Source of the DNA: Dillenia suffruticosa
Taxonomy: Eukaryota > Streptophyta > Magnoliopsida > Dilleniales > Dilleniaceae
Assembly (NCBI GenBank): GCA_033439265.1
Contig: JAVTVX010000027.1
Coordinates: forward strand, 4,603,001 to 4,667,000
Direction: 5' to 3'
DNA length: 64,000 nucleotides
This document shows positions 61,942-64,000 of this stretch, piece by piece; the stretch's first letter is position 1, and every line of letters begins with the position of its first letter. The translations under genes and the position numbers were made by a program. The notes beneath the pieces were generated by a model. The model had not been told where the DNA came from. It made no database searches and saw nothing but the letters and a program-made list of their open reading frames with translations.

Positions 61942-62845
61942 ATGGCTCCCCTCCCCCCAAAAACAGCCACCAAAAAGGGAAGAAATAAGAAATGGCCAAT
62001 TTTTACCTACAATTTGCGGCTCATCCTAGTTTGGTGATCTACAATATAGCTTCTTTCCCTTGTTGAAGCCATGGGGATCCATCCTTGGAATGGAGGCCCT
62101 AGGGGACTTCCATTCCATTAGAGCTTGCTTCCGAACTCTTGTGGAATGAGATACCCTCTTTTTCCATGGAACTTAACTTTTGCATTAGTTGGTTTTCCTG
62201 CCTTCATCTGTGGTATATTGTTTTGTCCACTTTTTAGAACTGTAGGACATACTTTTGACATTTTGGTTCTTCTGTTGAAATGTTTTGGCAGATCTTATCA
62301 TGATGGAGAGCATTACAACAGTGTACGTCTAAAGAAGGACCCTTGTGATGCGCCAGCTAGGACAATTGTTGTAAAGGTTTCTCTTTAGTTACTCCATTAT
62401 TCTGTTTTGCTTGCTTTGAACGTTTGATTGCTGGTGAAACTTTGTGATCTCAACTTAAGTGCAGGCTGATGCTAGTCTCCAAGCAGCATCTGATAAAGCA
62501 AAAGTTGTAATTACAAAGTCTAAAAGGGGACATGGGGGGACTAATATCGATGACGGATCCATCAAGGTGGTCATGTTAGGAACTGGAGTTCAAGATCCTG
62601 TAAAAGTTGAAGAGGTGATAACTGATGGACCCATAGTCCAAACTTTTAATTCCTCTCCGTTGTGAAAGAAGGGGGATATGTATCTATTATGTGGCCTTCC
62701 CCAGGCATTGGTTTCACATTACAATTGTGTTTTGCTGAGCTCATGAAGATCTTGTTTTATTTGGATTTCATTTCAGGTTTTGCAACAAGTAGATGGTGAT
62801 GTCAATGCAGCAAAAGAATTTCTGATTGCTTTAGAAGGGAGCTGA

Positions 62846-63819
62846 AGACTTCTCAATTGGAAGAGATGAACTTGTGTGCCTGTCAAACACTTCTCATAGT
62901 AATGGTTGGTCTGTATTTGTATCTTGGTCCTGCTAAGATTTGTGTAGGATTGCTTCCAAATATTGCCTCCTCCTAAAACGATAAAAAATCACTTATTTTG
63001 GCACTCTGGATGTATGTTGTGTGTGAGAGAGACATTTGGCTTTTTTTAAAATAAGAGCACCTTTCCTCTCTGGATGTGTGTTGTGTGATTGATGGTTTTT
63101 AGCCTGGCATTGGCATAGCCTGGTTTGGCATTTGGCATAGCCTCTTGGAGTGGTAGATTGGCATTCTGGGAAAGTTCTCTGTCATTGACCTATTCCTACG
63201 CTCTACTGCTCCATGTCCATCAATTCTTGCTCTTTGTTAAATTTCCATCCGATCCAGTTTAGATAAAAGTTCAGAATACTTGGTAATTTGGTTAAAGATA
63301 CCAACAGAATTTGATGGATTAATTGGCTTTTTAATAAGAAGAGTGCCTTTTCCTCTCCTTAAAGACATCTCAAAGTAATCTGATTGATGTTAGTTTCATA
63401 CCCAGGAAAACAAGGCAGCTTGCTCTTTAACGTTGTAACTACAGATAGTCCACTTTGTTCCTTGTTGCCACCATTTTTCTCTTTGACAAAGGATAGGTTT
63501 TGGCCTCTTGGAATATCTGGCTGGCATTCTGGGAAACTGTTTTGTCACCTATTTTTATACTCCACCGCTCCGCATCAGTCAATTTTTGATATAGTTGCTA
63601 TGTCAAACTTCCATGTAACCCGGTTGGTAATTTTGCCATTGGAACCCATAAAATTTGATGTATCATTCCTATCAATGCTTTTGGCTTCTATTATTACATC
63701 AAAATTCTCCCACTTCTTATATTTCTTCCTTTTCCTATGGCCTTTACCTAATGCTATGCTTCTGTACCATTTCTTTACATTTTTTTTTTTTTTTTTGGTT
63801 TATGATAATTGGGAGCTTC
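62846..63819. other. OTU-like intron
   Basis: Long intron containing two diverged copies of a block with tttggc...agcctcttgga/ggaat...ctggcattctgggaaa (about 63110-63200 and 63490-63545). No other feature. Confidence 0.5.
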
Positions 63820-64000
63820 TAGGTGACATGGAAGATGTCAGTGCTGAATTGCTCAAGGAAGAAGTTACTGCCGCTGTCCATGAGACTCCTTCCAATAATG
63901 TTAAACAAACTCAAGACAATAAAAATTCCCAGAAGGATTATAAGGTTGTCCTCTTTTTTAATTATTTCGGCAAATGTCTCTTCTTTAGTTGACGTTGGAT

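Larger units (their letters stand above)
59620..63943 (+). pseudogene. OTU-domain deubiquitinase (At5g67170-like), broken, continues past window
   Basis: OTU cysteine proteases remove ubiquitin; this plant type also carries a C-terminal SEC-C motif. Exons recognised: 59620-about 59667 (MVQTNYQKSKPKKQ), about 59933-60039, 60184-60259 (ALADQLEGNEDEHEKYRAM), 62292-62376 (SYHDGEHYNSVRLKKDPCDA, with the catalytic His region), 62465-about 62613, 62777-about 62845, and about 63820-63943 (EDVSAELLKEEVTAAVHETP). Lesions: an extra A near 59997 shifts the frame just before the catalytic loop. The loop reads D-C-N-C instead of D-G-N-C. The exons between KYRAM and SYHDGEH (about 60-70 residues of the OTU fold) are absent, and a shift near 62836 gives an early stop. 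A truncated LINE sits at 60268-60785. If a full transcript exists, it would need undetected exons in 60800-62290; I saw none. Confidence 0.78.

Overview
This window is nuclear DNA of a flowering plant, almost certainly a eudicot. The genes are split by GT-AG introns, the intergenic DNA is AT-rich, and Ty1/copia, LTR-solo, LINE and tRNA-derived SINE insertions are nested among them. I could not assign a species. All calls come from reading the sequence and from remembered protein families; no database search was run.

Layout, left to right. 1-2707 (+): an F-box/LRR gene like Arabidopsis At5g67140, cut at its 5' end by the window edge. 2823-3017: a SINE. 5116-7828 (-): an eight-exon, GPI-anchored PI-PLC X-domain phosphodiesterase like At5g67130, intact except for one missing base in exon 5. 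7829-10173: AT-rich spacer with a short SINE, a triple palindrome and a 36-bp direct repeat. 10174-19946 (-): a complete 17-exon CURLY LEAF-type Polycomb H3K27 methyltransferase (927 residues), the one clearly functional, complete gene here. 21154-28099: a full-length but dead Ty1/copia element with both LTRs and a TSD. 30060-33050 (-): a decayed RTE-type LINE. 33360-35081 and 46259-48063: two GRAS-family pseudogenes. 35162-45196: a second copia element of the same family sits just 3' of the first GRAS copy, and its reverse transcriptase is split by a 2.76-kb solo LTR (39842-42601). 48452-53100 (-): a broken filament-like plant protein gene (FPP7-like). 54900-58757 (-): a very old copia relic. 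59620-63943 (+): a broken OTU-domain deubiquitinase gene (like At5g67170) with a truncated LINE inserted in it; it probably continues past the window.

The single-copy genes recall two Arabidopsis blocks: At5g67130/67140/67170 (PLC, F-box, OTU) and At2g23360/23380 (FPP7, CLF). The window therefore seems to keep an ancestral linkage that Arabidopsis split after duplication. CLF is intact, but FPP7, OTU and both GRAS copies are dead and the PLC gene has one frameshift. This pattern suits a region losing genes (for example a duplicated copy being fractionated) while transposons accumulate between CLF and FPP7. I found no convincing new biological system. The strongest observations are the layered insertions with exact target-site duplications, the C-to-T type of stop codons in the copia element, and the single-base lesion in the PLC gene.
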